Source: Gillisella taibaishanensis | GTDB lineage: Bacteria > Pseudomonadota > Alphaproteobacteria > Rhizobiales > Rhizobiaceae | Length of the DNA stretch: 64,000 nt | Direction: 5' to 3' | NCBI RefSeq assembly: GCF_001938985.1 | Contig: NZ_MKIN01000019.1 | Coordinates: 62,001-126,000, forward strand | The notes under the pieces: generated by a model | What the model saw: the letters and a program-made list of their open reading frames with translations, nothing else | The model's database searches: none | What the model was told of the DNA's origin: nothing | Shown here: piece after piece, positions 35,424 to 43,675 of the stretch | Layout: every line of letters begins with the position of its first letter | How positions within the stretch are numbered: position 1 is the stretch's first letter | Position numbers and translations under genes: made by a program

Positions 35424-36449
35424 TTGAGTTACATAAATAAACTTGTCATTCCGCTGGCACTGGTCTTGGCCGCCATTGCCGCCATCAGTGCCGGTATTTC
35501 GCTGGGGGCAGCGCCGATCCCGCTGGCAACCGTGTGGAAAATCCTGGCAAATCATGTAGTTGCGGGAAGCTTTACCGCCAATTGGCCTGTCGGACGGGAA
35601 AGCATTGTCTGGAATGTCCGCTTTCCCCGCGTGCTGCTCGGAGGACTGGTGGGGGCAGGGCTGGCGCTGACAGGCGCGGTGCTGCAGCCGGCAACCCGCA
35701 ATCCGCTTGCCGATCCGCATTTGCTCGGCGTCTCCTCAGGTGCCGCTTTCGGCGCCATCATCGCACTGCTGCATACCGGCATGATCTTTGGATTGTTGAC
35801 CGTACCGCTGTTTGCCTTTGCCGGCGCGCTTTTGGCCACCGCAACGGTCGGCCTGATCGCCAGCATGACCCGCAGCCTTCAGGCCGACCGTTTGGTGCTG
35901 ACCGGCGTCATCGTCGGCTTCTTCTTCACTGGGCTTGGCAATCTTCTGGTATTTCTCGGCGATCCGCGCGCCACACAGACCGTAACCTTCTGGATGCTCG
36001 GCGGGCTTGGCCTCGCGCAATGGTCGCACCTGATTTATCCAGCCGTCGTTCTAGCGGGCGGACTATGTTATCTACTGCCCAACGCCCGGCTGCTGAACGC
36101 GATGGCGATGGGCGACGAAACTGCCGCAACGCTTGGCGTGCCTGTCGTCCGCTTCCGACTGACCCTGTTTGTCGTTTCGGCATTGATGACCGGCACAATG
36201 GTCGCCTTTTCCGGCGCAATCGGCTTTGTCGGGCTGATGGTTCCGCATATGGTGCGGGCGCTGGCCGGGTCCGACAATGTCCGCGTCCTGCCTCTATCGG
36301 CGCTGGCTGGTGGGTTGATCTTGATCCTGGCCGACCTCGTGGCGCGCCTTGCCGTTGCGCCCGAGGATATGCCGATCGGCATCGTCACCGGGCTCGCCGG
36401 CTGCCTTGCCTTTCTCTGGATCATGACCAAGAGCCGAACCGGCCCCTGA
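35424..36449 (+). CDS. btuC: FecCD/BtuC-type ABC permease
   Basis: A 341-aa permease with about ten membrane helices. Class motifs include WNVRFPRVLLGGLVGAGLAL, LQPATRNPLADPHLLGVSSGA (about 92-112), GFVGLMVPHMVRALAGSD (about 268-285) and the C-terminal PEDMPIGIVTGLAGCLAFLWI. Translation appears to begin at a TTG 3 nt after the binding-protein stop. It completes the B12-riboswitch-controlled importer (D-F-C gene order). Confidence 0.87.
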   Translation: MSYINKLVIPLALVLAAIAAISAGISLGAAPIPLATVWKILANHVVAGSFTANWPVGRESIVWNVRFPRVLLGGLVGAGLALTGAVLQPATRNPLADPHLLGVSSGAAFGAIIALLHTGMIFGLLTVPLFAFAGALLATATVGLIASMTRSLQADRLVLTGVIVGFFFTGLGNLLVFLGDPRATQTVTFWMLGGLGLAQWSHLIYPAVVLAGGLCYLLPNARLLNAMAMGDETAATLGVPVVRFRLTLFVVSALMTGTMVAFSGAIGFVGLMVPHMVRALAGSDNVRVLPLSALAGGLILILADLVARLAVAPEDMPIGIVTGLAGCLAFLWIMTKSRTGP

Positions 36450-36478
36450 TAGGGCCGATTCTAGGTACCGCTACATCT

Positions 36479-37384
36479 TCAGGCGGAAAGAGCCTTCGCC
36501 ACCTGATGAATATGGGCAGCACCAATACCGCAGCAGCCGCCGATAAGAGTGGCTCCCGCATCGGCCCAGTCGCAGGCAAAGCGGCAATAGGCATCGTCGG
36601 TCAAGTCGGCGCGGGTGCCGTGCAGGCCTTCATTGGCCGCTGCCTCGCCCTGTTCGCCTTCGAATGCATTGGCGTAGACACCGATATCAAGCGCGACGCC
36701 TTTCTCCGCAAACACTGCTCGCGCTGTTTCGACCGCCGCTTTCATCACTTCAGGCTTGCTGCAATTGAACAGAAGCGCTGCCGCACCGGACCCTGCTGCC
36801 CAAAGTGCTGCGTCACGCACCAACTCGCCTGAGCGCAATTTTGGCGCGCCTCCGGCAACCTGGGCCGGTTCATCAGCCAGCGTGAAGGAAATCCAGAAAG
36901 GCTTGCCGGTACCAGTCACCGCCTGCCGCACCGCTTCGCCCTCGGCAATCAAGCTCAGCGTTTCGCCGAGCCAGACATCGACATGCGGTGCAAGATTGGT
37001 CACCAATACGCGCAAATAGTCCTGCACACGGCTCGGATCGAAATTTTGCGGCTCGTAAGAACCGAAGATCGGCGGCAACGAGCCGGCAACAGTAACCGCT
37101 CGTCCCGATGCATCGGCCGCCTCGCGTGCCAGCTTGCCAGACAGCGCAATCAGATCAGGTCCTTCATTGCGGAACCGGTCTTCGCCAATGTGGAACGGCA
37201 CCAGCGCATAGCTGTTTGTCGTCACCACATCGGCACCTGCTTCGATGAATTCGGCATGGACTTGACGGACGATGTCGGGCGCATCGATCAGCGCCAGCGC
37301 CGACCATTCCGGCTGCTTCAACTCAGCGCCAAGCCGCAGCAATTCGCGGCTCATGCCGCCATCGAGAATCCGTGTCTTCGTCAT
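36479..37384 (-). CDS. mmuM: Homocysteine S-methyltransferase (MmuM family)
   Basis: Transfers a methyl group, typically from S-methylmethionine, to homocysteine to give methionine, without needing B12. The 301-aa protein has the opening ILDGGMSRELLRLG, TNSYALVPFHIG, and the zinc-binding cysteines in LLFNCSKPEVM (about 209) and LIGGCCGIGAAHI (about 281-285). AGGAAC lies 8 nt before ATG 37384. It follows the ABC permease gene by 25 nt on the same strand, so it is probably the last gene of that transporter operon. Confidence 0.88.
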   Translation of the reverse strand: MTKTRILDGGMSRELLRLGAELKQPEWSALALIDAPDIVRQVHAEFIEAGADVVTTNSYALVPFHIGEDRFRNEGPDLIALSGKLAREAADASGRAVTVAGSLPPIFGSYEPQNFDPSRVQDYLRVLVTNLAPHVDVWLGETLSLIAEGEAVRQAVTGTGKPFWISFTLADEPAQVAGGAPKLRSGELVRDAALWAAGSGAAALLFNCSKPEVMKAAVETARAVFAEKGVALDIGVYANAFEGEQGEAAANEGLHGTRADLTDDAYCRFACDWADAGATLIGGCCGIGAAHIHQVAKALSA

Positions 37385-37409
37385 TCTATTGTTCCTATTC
37401 ATTATTTCA

Positions 37410-38099
37410 TCATCGGCGCACCGGCACCTGTGCTTCGACAATGCGGAAGCATCGGGCGATGATGGCGGTCAGCACGAGATAGAAGACCGTGACGACAATA
37501 AGCGGTTCATACACAAGCAGTGTGTCTTGCCGCACCTTATAGGCGACGGCGTAGAGATCCATCACCGTTACGGTGAAGGCCAAAGGCGTCGCCTTCAACT
37601 GCATCACCACCTCACCGGCTATGGTTGGCAGCGCAATACGAAGCGCGCGCGGCAACCAAACGCGGCGCACAAGCGTAAACCTGCCCATACCGAAGGCGCG
37701 CCCAGCCTCAAGCTCGCCTTTCGGCACAGCCAGAAGCGCACCCCGCAGTACCTCGGATTCGTAAGCGGCATAATTCAGCGTAAAACTGACGGCCGCGAAG
37801 AAAAAGCCTTCGCGCAGGATTGGCCAAAACAGGCTCTGGCGAATACCCGGGATCATCGGCAGCAACGATCCGACCCCGTAGTAGAGCAGCCAAAGCTGTA
37901 TCAACAGCGGCGTGCCGCGAAAGAATGTCGAATAGCCGCGTGCTGCATAGCGCAAAAATGGCCCACCGCTCACCTGCGCGAAGGCAAGACCGATGGCCAT
38001 CAGGAACCCAAGGCTCACGGAAATCACCAGCAAGGCCAGCGTTTGCCAAGCCCCGGTCAACAACAGCGGCCAATAATTGGCTATCCAGGAAAAATCCAT
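37410..38099 (-). CDS. Polar amino acid ABC transporter permease (HisM class)
   Basis: A 229-aa permease with five to six helices. The class signature lies around LRGALLAVPKGELEAGRAFGMGRF (about 116-139), the EAA loop that docks to the ATPase. It begins 9 nt after the stop of the second permease and is the partner in a HisQM-like heterodimer. The cluster's terminal mmuM gene hints at a methylated methionine derivative as substrate, but that is inference. Confidence 0.87.
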   Translation of the reverse strand: MDFSWIANYWPLLLTGAWQTLALLVISVSLGFLMAIGLAFAQVSGGPFLRYAARGYSTFFRGTPLLIQLWLLYYGVGSLLPMIPGIRQSLFWPILREGFFFAAVSFTLNYAAYESEVLRGALLAVPKGELEAGRAFGMGRFTLVRRVWLPRALRIALPTIAGEVVMQLKATPLAFTVTVMDLYAVAYKVRQDTLLVYEPLIVVTVFYLVLTAIIARCFRIVEAQVPVRR

Positions 38100-38108
38100 C
38101 TCTGCCTC

Positions 38109-38831
38109 CTAGGCCAGTTTCGGCTGGCCACGCCGCACGCGGCGCTCGAGCAGCCAAAAGATCAGGTTGGAGACAAGCGTGATGGCGAGGTACAACATTG
38201 CCGCCGCCAGGAAAAACAGGAAATAATGCTTGGTGCTGGCCCCGGCAAGGCGGGTGGCAAGCGCCAGTTCCTGATAGCCGACGACGGCCACAAGAGCGCT
38301 ATCCTTGGTGACCGACAGCCAGAGATTGGCTAACCCGGGCAGGGCATTGGGCAAAAGCGCCGGCAGCGTCACTCGGCGAAATCGCAATCCTCGTCCCATG
38401 CCGAAGGCCTTCGCAGCTTCGATCTGACCGGCGGGAACCGCGAGGATCGCGCCGCGCAAGACCTCGGTCATATAGGCACCTTGCACCACACCAAGAACGG
38501 CAATCGCTGCAATAAATCCGTTGACCTCAAGCGGCGGCAGGCCAGCCGCCTGCAACAATCGGTTCAATCCATCCGTACCCGCATAATAGAGACCGACAAT
38601 CAGGATCAGTTCCGGCACAGCGCGCACCGCCGTCGTATAAAGTTCGAGAAAGGCGAGCAACAGTCGACTGCCACTCAGTTTCCCAAGCGCACCGGCGATG
38701 CCGATGATCAACCCGATGGCAAAAGCACCAGCAGAGATCGCCAGCGTCGCCCCGGCACCCCAAAGCAAAGTCCCTCCCCACCCGGGAGGGTAGGGGGAGA
38801 GCAGCTCCAAAATGCCGGGTGCATTGGCCAT
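38109..38831 (-). CDS. Polar amino acid ABC transporter permease (HisQ class)
   Basis: A 240-aa permease related to the preceding one. The EAA-type loop is LRGAILAVPAGQIEAAKAFGMGRG (about 124-147), and further class phrases are ELYTTAVRAVPELILIVGLYY and LWLSVTKDSALVAVVGYQEL. It follows the binding-protein gene by 3 nt. Confidence 0.87.
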   Translation of the reverse strand: MANAPGILELLSPYPPGWGGTLLWGAGATLAISAGAFAIGLIIGIAGALGKLSGSRLLLAFLELYTTAVRAVPELILIVGLYYAGTDGLNRLLQAAGLPPLEVNGFIAAIAVLGVVQGAYMTEVLRGAILAVPAGQIEAAKAFGMGRGLRFRRVTLPALLPNALPGLANLWLSVTKDSALVAVVGYQELALATRLAGASTKHYFLFFLAAAMLYLAITLVSNLIFWLLERRVRRGQPKLA

Positions 38832-38834
38832 AGG

Positions 38835-39620
38835 TTAGTTACCGCTTACCTTTTTGCCATAGATGTCGAAATCGAAATACTTCTTGGTGATTTCGTCATA
38901 CTTGCCATTGGCACGCACTGCGGCGATGGCAGCGTTCAGCTTTTCCTTGAGCTGCGTGTCCTCCTTGCGCAGACCGCCGCCGACGCCGGTGCCCAGTACT
39001 TCGACATCATCGGCGACATCGCCCATATTGGCGCAGCAATCCTTTCCGGCATCGCTCTTGACGAATGCATCGAGCACGATTGAATCGCCGAAGACATAGT
39101 CGATCCGTCCGGAAGCAAGATCCTGGAAGGCTTCATCCAGCGTCTGGTAGGTCTTTTCGGTCGCCACCTTGGCAAAATACTTCTTGTAATATTCGGACTG
39201 GATGGTCGAAACCTGGATGCCGATTGTCTTGCCCTTGACGTCTTCAGGGCCAGCGCCAGGCTTGATATCCTTTAAGCCAATCAAGCGGCTTGGGGTGTTG
39301 TAATATTTGTCGGTGAAGTCAATCACCTTCTTGCGCTCTTCTGTGACCGACATCGACGACCAGATCACATCAAATTTCTTTGAGGTGAGGGCAGGGATCA
39401 GCCCGTCCCAAGACAACTCCACGATCGAGCACTTTTCCTTCATCTCGGCGCACACAGCATCCATGAGATCGATTTCCCAACCCTGCCATTTGCCGCTGGC
39501 ATCCTTGGCAAAGAAGGGCGGGTAGGACTCGTTCATGATGCCGAAGCGGACATCGGCTTGAGCGGTAAAGGCCGAAAGCGTGAAAGCGGCGCCGGCCAAG
39601 AGGAGGGGAATGAACTTCAT
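38835..39620 (-). CDS. Periplasmic polar amino acid-binding protein
   Basis: A 261-aa SBP_bac_3 protein. Signal peptide MKFIPLLLAGAAFTLSAFT, cleaved after AQA. Domain features are ADVRFGIMNESYPPFFAKDA at the mature start, GWEIDLMDAVCAEM, WDGLIPALTSKKFDVIWSSM (substrate-site Arg/Asp region) and DKYYNTPSRLIG. An odd CGKDCC-like cysteine cluster (DAGKDCCANMG) near residue 200 is uncommon. The start is at ATG 39620; upstream codons to 39692 are rejected because they precede the signal peptide. Confidence 0.86.
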   Translation of the reverse strand: MKFIPLLLAGAAFTLSAFTAQADVRFGIMNESYPPFFAKDASGKWQGWEIDLMDAVCAEMKEKCSIVELSWDGLIPALTSKKFDVIWSSMSVTEERKKVIDFTDKYYNTPSRLIGLKDIKPGAGPEDVKGKTIGIQVSTIQSEYYKKYFAKVATEKTYQTLDEAFQDLASGRIDYVFGDSIVLDAFVKSDAGKDCCANMGDVADDVEVLGTGVGGGLRKEDTQLKEKLNAAIAAVRANGKYDEITKKYFDFDIYGKKVSGN

Positions 39621-39658
39621 GAAAAACGTCTCTCTGGTTGGATGTGTTGAATGGTGGT

Positions 39659-40471
39659 TCAGGCGCCAATGGCGCCGGTAAATTCGCGGCAACGCGCACT
39701 TACGGGATTGCCGAAGACCTGTTCTGGCGGACCTTGTTCCTCCACCAAGCCCTGATGCAGAAACAAAACGGTGTTGGAGACATCCCGGGCAAAGCGCATT
39801 TCGTGGGTGACCAGAATCATCGTGCGACCTTCCTCGGCGAGGTCCCTGATAACCTTCAGGACCTCCCCGACCAATTCAGGGTCAAGCGCCGACGTCGGCT
39901 CATCGAACAGCATCACGGCCGGCTCCACACAAAGAGCCCTCGCTATTGCCGCCCGCTGCTGCTGGCCGCCGGACAAAAAGGCTGGATAGGCGTCGCGCTT
40001 TTCGTAAAGGCCGACTTTTTGCAGTAAAGCCTCGGCGCGCTCGACGGCCTGCGCGCGTGGAACGCCCATGACGTGAACGGGCGCCTCAATAACATTTTCG
40101 AGCACGGTGCGATGCGGCCAAAGATTGAAGTTCTGAAAAACCATACCGAGGCCGGTGCGCAAACGCTCCACCTGACGCCAACTTACAGGACGTACCTCTC
40201 CACGGCGCCCCGTCTTGAGGGCTATTTCTTCGCCGTTGACGCGAACCCGGCCGCTATCTGGAATCTCAAGGAAGTTGATGCAGCGCAGGAACGTACTTTT
40301 GCCGGACCCGGAAGAGCCGATGAGCGAGATCACGTCGCCCTTTTTCGCTTTGAGCGAAACGCCCTTCAGAACAGCATGAGCGCCAAAGCTTTTGTGGATA
40401 TCCTCCACCTGTAGAGCGCATGTCTCACCGTCTGTCATCAAGGTCCCAGTCTCTGGATTGTTCGCCACCAT
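39659..40471 (-). CDS. Polar amino acid ABC transporter ATPase (HisP class)
   Basis: A 270-aa ATPase, first gene of the operon. Walker A GSSGSGKSTFLR (about 52-63), Q-loop MVFQNFNLWPH, signature LSGGQQQRAAIARAL (about 165-179), Walker B VMLFDEPTSALDPEL and switch VTHEMRFARDV match the HisP/GlnQ group. It may start at 40471 or at ATG 40438 (MTDGET). The divergent Lrp/AsnC gene begins 132 nt away, so a shared regulatory gap is likely. Confidence 0.88.
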   Translation of the reverse strand: MVANNPETGTLMTDGETCALQVEDIHKSFGAHAVLKGVSLKAKKGDVISLIGSSGSGKSTFLRCINFLEIPDSGRVRVNGEEIALKTGRRGEVRPVSWRQVERLRTGLGMVFQNFNLWPHRTVLENVIEAPVHVMGVPRAQAVERAEALLQKVGLYEKRDAYPAFLSGGQQQRAAIARALCVEPAVMLFDEPTSALDPELVGEVLKVIRDLAEEGRTMILVTHEMRFARDVSNTVLFLHQGLVEEQGPPEQVFGNPVSARCREFTGAIGA

Positions 40472-40603
40472 AATCGCTTATATCTGCAGTTTATGCGCGC
40501 AAATAGAAACTAAGCTGCATAAATTCCGCAGAAAATCCTTGCAGCAAGCGAATAATCGCTGGAAAATAGGACGAGATCGACGCGCACTTGAAGGGGTATC
40601 AGA

Positions 40604-41071
40604 ATGAGCCAGCTTGATCGCTTCGACCGACAGATCATCGAAATCATTCAGCGAAACTGTCAATTGAAAGCGGAATTGATAGCCGAACAGGTGGGATTGT
40701 CGCTGTCTGCGGTTCAGAGACGACTTAAGCGTCTTAGAGAAGAAGGCGTCGTCAAGAGCGAAGTCGCCGTGATCGATCGCAAGATGACTGGTCACCCCAT
40801 GGTATTCATCGTCGGAATGGAGATCGAGCGCGACAATTACGACGCGCTCGCCCGGTTCCGCGCCTGGTCGGAGCGGCAGGATCATATACAGCAGGTCTAT
40901 TACGTGACCGGCCAAGTGGATCTGATCGCAATCATCACGGCCCGCGATGTCGAGCATTATGACGATATCGCCGCGCTGATCATGGCGGAGAATCCGCAGA
41001 TCCGCCGTATGCATACCAATGTCGTGCTACGGGACATCAAGCTCGGCTTGTTCGTACCTATCGCGAACTAA
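40604..41071 (+). CDS. Lrp/AsnC-family transcriptional regulator
   Basis: A 155-aa regulator. N-terminal helix-turn-helix QLKAELIAEQVGLSLSAVQRR (about 20-40) with wing EGVVKSEVAVIDR, then a RAM/AsnC ligand domain (QQVYYVTGQVDLIAIITARD; RMHTNVVLRDIKLGLFVPI). Divergent from the amino acid ABC-mmuM operon, it is the natural candidate to sense the imported amino acid. Confidence 0.9.
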   Translation: MSQLDRFDRQIIEIIQRNCQLKAELIAEQVGLSLSAVQRRLKRLREEGVVKSEVAVIDRKMTGHPMVFIVGMEIERDNYDALARFRAWSERQDHIQQVYYVTGQVDLIAIITARDVEHYDDIAALIMAENPQIRRMHTNVVLRDIKLGLFVPIAN

Positions 41072-41100
41072 AGTGGCCAACCGCCTCCGACATCATTTGT

Positions 41101-41736
41101 TCAGAACGCCCAGGCAAGCACATTGCCAGCGGCTTCCACCAGGTAATAGGTGACGACAGCCGCCGCAACAGTGACAAACAGCGATGCGATAACAACCGCG
41201 CCGTCGCGCTCGGCCAAGGCAATGGCAATCAGAATGATTGCAAGGGCCGGAACTGTGTTGCCGAACGGAATCGGCAGGGAAATCAGTACGGCAAGCATCA
41301 GGATCGGCAGAGCCAAAATCATCCTCGCCGTCTTGCCGGTCAAAAACGGCAAACGGCCAGCGATGAGAAAATTCTCAAGCCGCAAGACCCAAGGGCGGCC
41401 GAGACGAACCATGGTCTCCACCACCTTCAGCGATATCTTTCGCCGCGCAATGAAGCCCGGCATCCAGATGCGATCCGCACCCCAAAGCATCTGCACCGCA
41501 ACGAAAGCGAGACAGGTTCCGAACACCATACCGAAAGGGCCGGGCAGGGGAACGAGCGTCGGCAGGCATAGCACCAGCAAGGTAAAGGCGATGCCGATCC
41601 GTCCTTTGCGCCCGACAAGCTCTCCAATCGAAATGCCGTCGCTTTTGCGCGCGGTTTCGAGAACGTCGAGAAGAAAGCCCGAGCCCCGCAACGTGTCATC
41701 ACCGCCGGAAGGGCTTGGCTGGAAAGATGCTGCCAT
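41101..41736 (-). CDS. exoD: ExoD-family exopolysaccharide synthesis protein
   Basis: A 211-aa membrane protein of the ExoD family, known in Sinorhizobium meliloti to affect exopolysaccharide production, alkali tolerance and nodule invasion. Family features are the N-terminal cytoplasmic part (LLDVLETARKSDGISIGELVGRKGRIG) and several hydrophobic segments (FTLLVLCLPTLVPLPGPFGMVFG; LALPILMLAVLISLPIPFGNTVP). Its ATG shares a base with the stop of the DUF1476 gene (TAATG), so the genes are coupled. Confidence 0.87.
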   Translation of the reverse strand: MAASFQPSPSGGDDTLRGSGFLLDVLETARKSDGISIGELVGRKGRIGIAFTLLVLCLPTLVPLPGPFGMVFGTCLAFVAVQMLWGADRIWMPGFIARRKISLKVVETMVRLGRPWVLRLENFLIAGRLPFLTGKTARMILALPILMLAVLISLPIPFGNTVPALAIILIAIALAERDGAVVIASLFVTVAAAVVTYYLVEAAGNVLAWAF

Positions 41737-42074
41737 TAATCCGTACACCCGGTTTCAGCAAGCGCCCGAAGGTGTGACTTGCGCAGCATGAGATATAGAT
41801 CCGCATCACTGACCGACATCCGGGCTTCGGAAAAATCCTGCTTCATCTTGCCAATTACATCTTCGTCGCCGCGCAGACGGAAATCTTCAACATGTATGGC
41901 TTGGGCGTAACGGGCGAGATCCGGACCTTGCAGACCCAGGCGTTCACCCGCCCAGAAACCCGCTAATATATTGCGCCGGGCACGGATGGCAAAAGCGGTG
42001 TCATCCTTAGGGCACCAGTTGGCACTCGCAACGCTATCCACAATGGTGTGTTCTTCCAGCGCGGTTTTCTGCAT
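41736..42074 (-). CDS. DUF1476 protein, divergent paralogue of the ATP synthase zeta-type inhibitor
   Basis: A 112-aa helical protein resembling DUF1476, the alphaproteobacterial F1-ATPase inhibitor (zeta) family. The core FAIRARRNILAGFWAGERLGL (about 28-48) and DDLARYAQAIHVEDF-like segment match the family, but the usual N-terminal inhibitory stretch is altered (MQKTALEEHTIVDSVASANW), so it may have another role. GAGGAG precedes ATG 42074 by 6 nt. It lies between a small secreted protein gene and exoD in one apparent operon. Confidence 0.7.
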   Translation of the reverse strand: MQKTALEEHTIVDSVASANWCPKDDTAFAIRARRNILAGFWAGERLGLQGPDLARYAQAIHVEDFRLRGDEDVIGKMKQDFSEARMSVSDADLYLMLRKSHLRALAETGCTD

Positions 42075-42096
42075 AAAAGGCTCCTCATCGTGCAAC

Positions 42097-42405
42097 TCAG
42101 ACATTTTCACCGCCATTTCGGGCTGAGAGCCAGGCGAGGGGGGCTTGGCAAGCCGGAGAGATACCAATCACGATGTCAGCCGGATCGGTCAAACCAAGCC
42201 CAACCGCGACGCTGGACCGAACCGCCCAAACTGGCTGATCGACAGCTCGTTGTACTATCTGCGCCCCGGCATCCACCATACAGGCTTGCATCTGCGCGAT
42301 GATTGCGGGCGGCGCATTTAGCGACGCGAAACGAGCGCGAAGCTCCGCCTCAACAGGGTCAACGAGAAAAAAAGCAATAAGGGAGGCGAACAAATCAGCG
42401 ATCAT
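42097..42405 (-). CDS. Small probably exported hypothetical protein
   Basis: A 102-aa protein starting MIADLFASLIAFFLVDPVEAEL, a possible signal peptide or membrane anchor, followed by a soluble part with two cysteines (MQACMVDAGAQIVQ; GISPACQAPLAWL) that could form a disulfide. AGGGGA precedes ATG 42405. It ends 22 nt before the DUF1476 start. No named family is recognised, though I recall similar uncharacterised rhizobial proteins. Confidence 0.6.
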   Translation of the reverse strand: MIADLFASLIAFFLVDPVEAELRARFASLNAPPAIIAQMQACMVDAGAQIVQRAVDQPVWAVRSSVAVGLGLTDPADIVIGISPACQAPLAWLSARNGGENV

Positions 42406-42751
42406 GAGCGCACTTCCCCTACTGGCAGACGAGGGGCGGAGGCGACTGGAACCACAATCATGGCAGCAATCCTTAGCCGGCGAGAATGTCGATAAAGGTC
42501 CGACATCGCAGAAGCGCCGGCGGCTGCTGCCAGAGGGGCCCGGACCACGGGTTAGGATGAAGATGATGTGTGATGTCGACCGTTTCAAGGCATGACCTAA
42601 AGGTTTCGGCGAAAATAGATCGGCGTGTTGGCACTCCGCTTTGGGTAATCGGCATCGTGCAAGTCTGGCACGCCGCAGCAGAAAACCCCTGCACATAGTC
42701 GGTCAATATGTTGTAGAACCACTTCACCCTACCAAGAACAGCCGGGACCCT

Positions 42752-43573
42752 ATGACCGAGAACCAGTACTTTACCGCCTATGGCGGTCTCCCACCTCAGA
42801 CGCAATTGCTCTCCGGCAAGGCCGTGTTCAAAACGGCTTACGCTATTATTCCCAAGGGTGTGATGAGTGACATCGTCACCAGCCTCCTTCCTCATTGGGA
42901 CGCGACCCGCGCCTGGATCATTGCACGACCCATGACCGGCTTTTCCGAAACCTTCTCGCAATATGTCATGGAAGTGCAGGCGGGCGGAGGCAGTGCCAGA
43001 CCGGAGCCGGACGCCCGCGCCCAAGGCGCCATCTTCGTTATCGAAGGTTCGCTGACAGTTACCCTCGACGGTGTTGCCCATGACCTGCGCGCTGGATCTT
43101 TCGCTTTCCTGCCAGCCGGCGCCGCATGGACCCTTCGCAACCGCAGCGACGCAGCCGCAAAATTCCATTGGATCAGAAAGCCGTTTCAACCAGTCGAAGG
43201 CGTCGAGCCTCCGCCTGCGATCTTTACCCATGAAGACCAGCACGAAATCGGGATGATGCCGGATACGGACGGGGCTTGGGGAACGACGCGATTCATTGAT
43301 CCCAATGATGTCAGATACGACTTTCACGTGACCATCGTCACCTTCAAGCCGGGCGGGATCATACCGTTCATGGAAACCCATGTCATGGAACACGGGCTCT
43401 ATGTTCTCGAAGGTAAAGCGGTCTACCGGCTGAATGACGACTGGGTCGAAGTCGAAGCTGGCGATTTCATGTGGCTGCGCGCCTTTTGCCCGCAAGCTTG
43501 CTACGCTGGCGGACCCGGTCGCTTCCGCTATCTGCTCTACAAGGACGTCAACCGCCACGTTTCACTCTGGTAG
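42752..43573 (+). CDS. (S)-Ureidoglycine aminohydrolase (bicupin, YlbA/UGHY-like)
   Basis: Releases ammonia from (S)-ureidoglycine in allantoin (purine) breakdown. The 273-aa protein has two cupin domains: the first around GAIFVIEGSLTVTLDGVAHDL (about 91-111), the second with the Mn-site residues in MEHGLYVLEGKAVYRLNDDWVEV (about 212-234) preceded by HVMEH. The start at 42752 begins MTENQYFTAYGGLPPQTQLL, the usual N-terminus. No other purine-catabolism genes are in the window. It ends 16 nt before a strong inverted repeat. Confidence 0.85.
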   Translation: MTENQYFTAYGGLPPQTQLLSGKAVFKTAYAIIPKGVMSDIVTSLLPHWDATRAWIIARPMTGFSETFSQYVMEVQAGGGSARPEPDARAQGAIFVIEGSLTVTLDGVAHDLRAGSFAFLPAGAAWTLRNRSDAAAKFHWIRKPFQPVEGVEPPPAIFTHEDQHEIGMMPDTDGAWGTTRFIDPNDVRYDFHVTIVTFKPGGIIPFMETHVMEHGLYVLEGKAVYRLNDDWVEVEAGDFMWLRAFCPQACYAGGPGRFRYLLYKDVNRHVSLW

Positions 43574-43588
43574 GTGAGGTGACCGTTT

Positions 43589-43634
43589 AATATGGTATGC
43601 TCCACGAAACATGAGTCTTGGAGCATACCATATT
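43589..43634. repeat. Perfect 16-bp inverted repeat with 14-nt loop
   Basis: AATATGGTATGCTCCA (43589-43604) and its exact complement (43619-43634). It lies between the ureidoglycine aminohydrolase and RNase H genes, both on the plus strand. No T-run follows, so it is not a classical terminator. It could be an operator, an mRNA-stabilising hairpin, or a remnant of a mobile element end. Confidence 0.85.
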
Positions 43635-43675
43635 CGCTCGATTTAAGTGCGTCCAGAAATGCGATAATCTACATT

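Noticed and set aside
35534..36832. 432-codon plus-strand frame overlapping btuC in another phase
   Set aside because: Out-of-phase reading of the FecCD permease gene. Extreme Arg/Ala composition and no domain.
37272..38333. 353-codon plus-strand frame opposite two ABC permease genes
   Set aside because: Antisense to genes with clear permease signatures, with His/Gln/Arg-rich shadow composition.
42473..43558. 361-codon minus-strand frame opposite the ureidoglycine aminohydrolase gene
   Set aside because: It is antisense to a well-supported bicupin gene, has no ribosome site and no recognisable domain.
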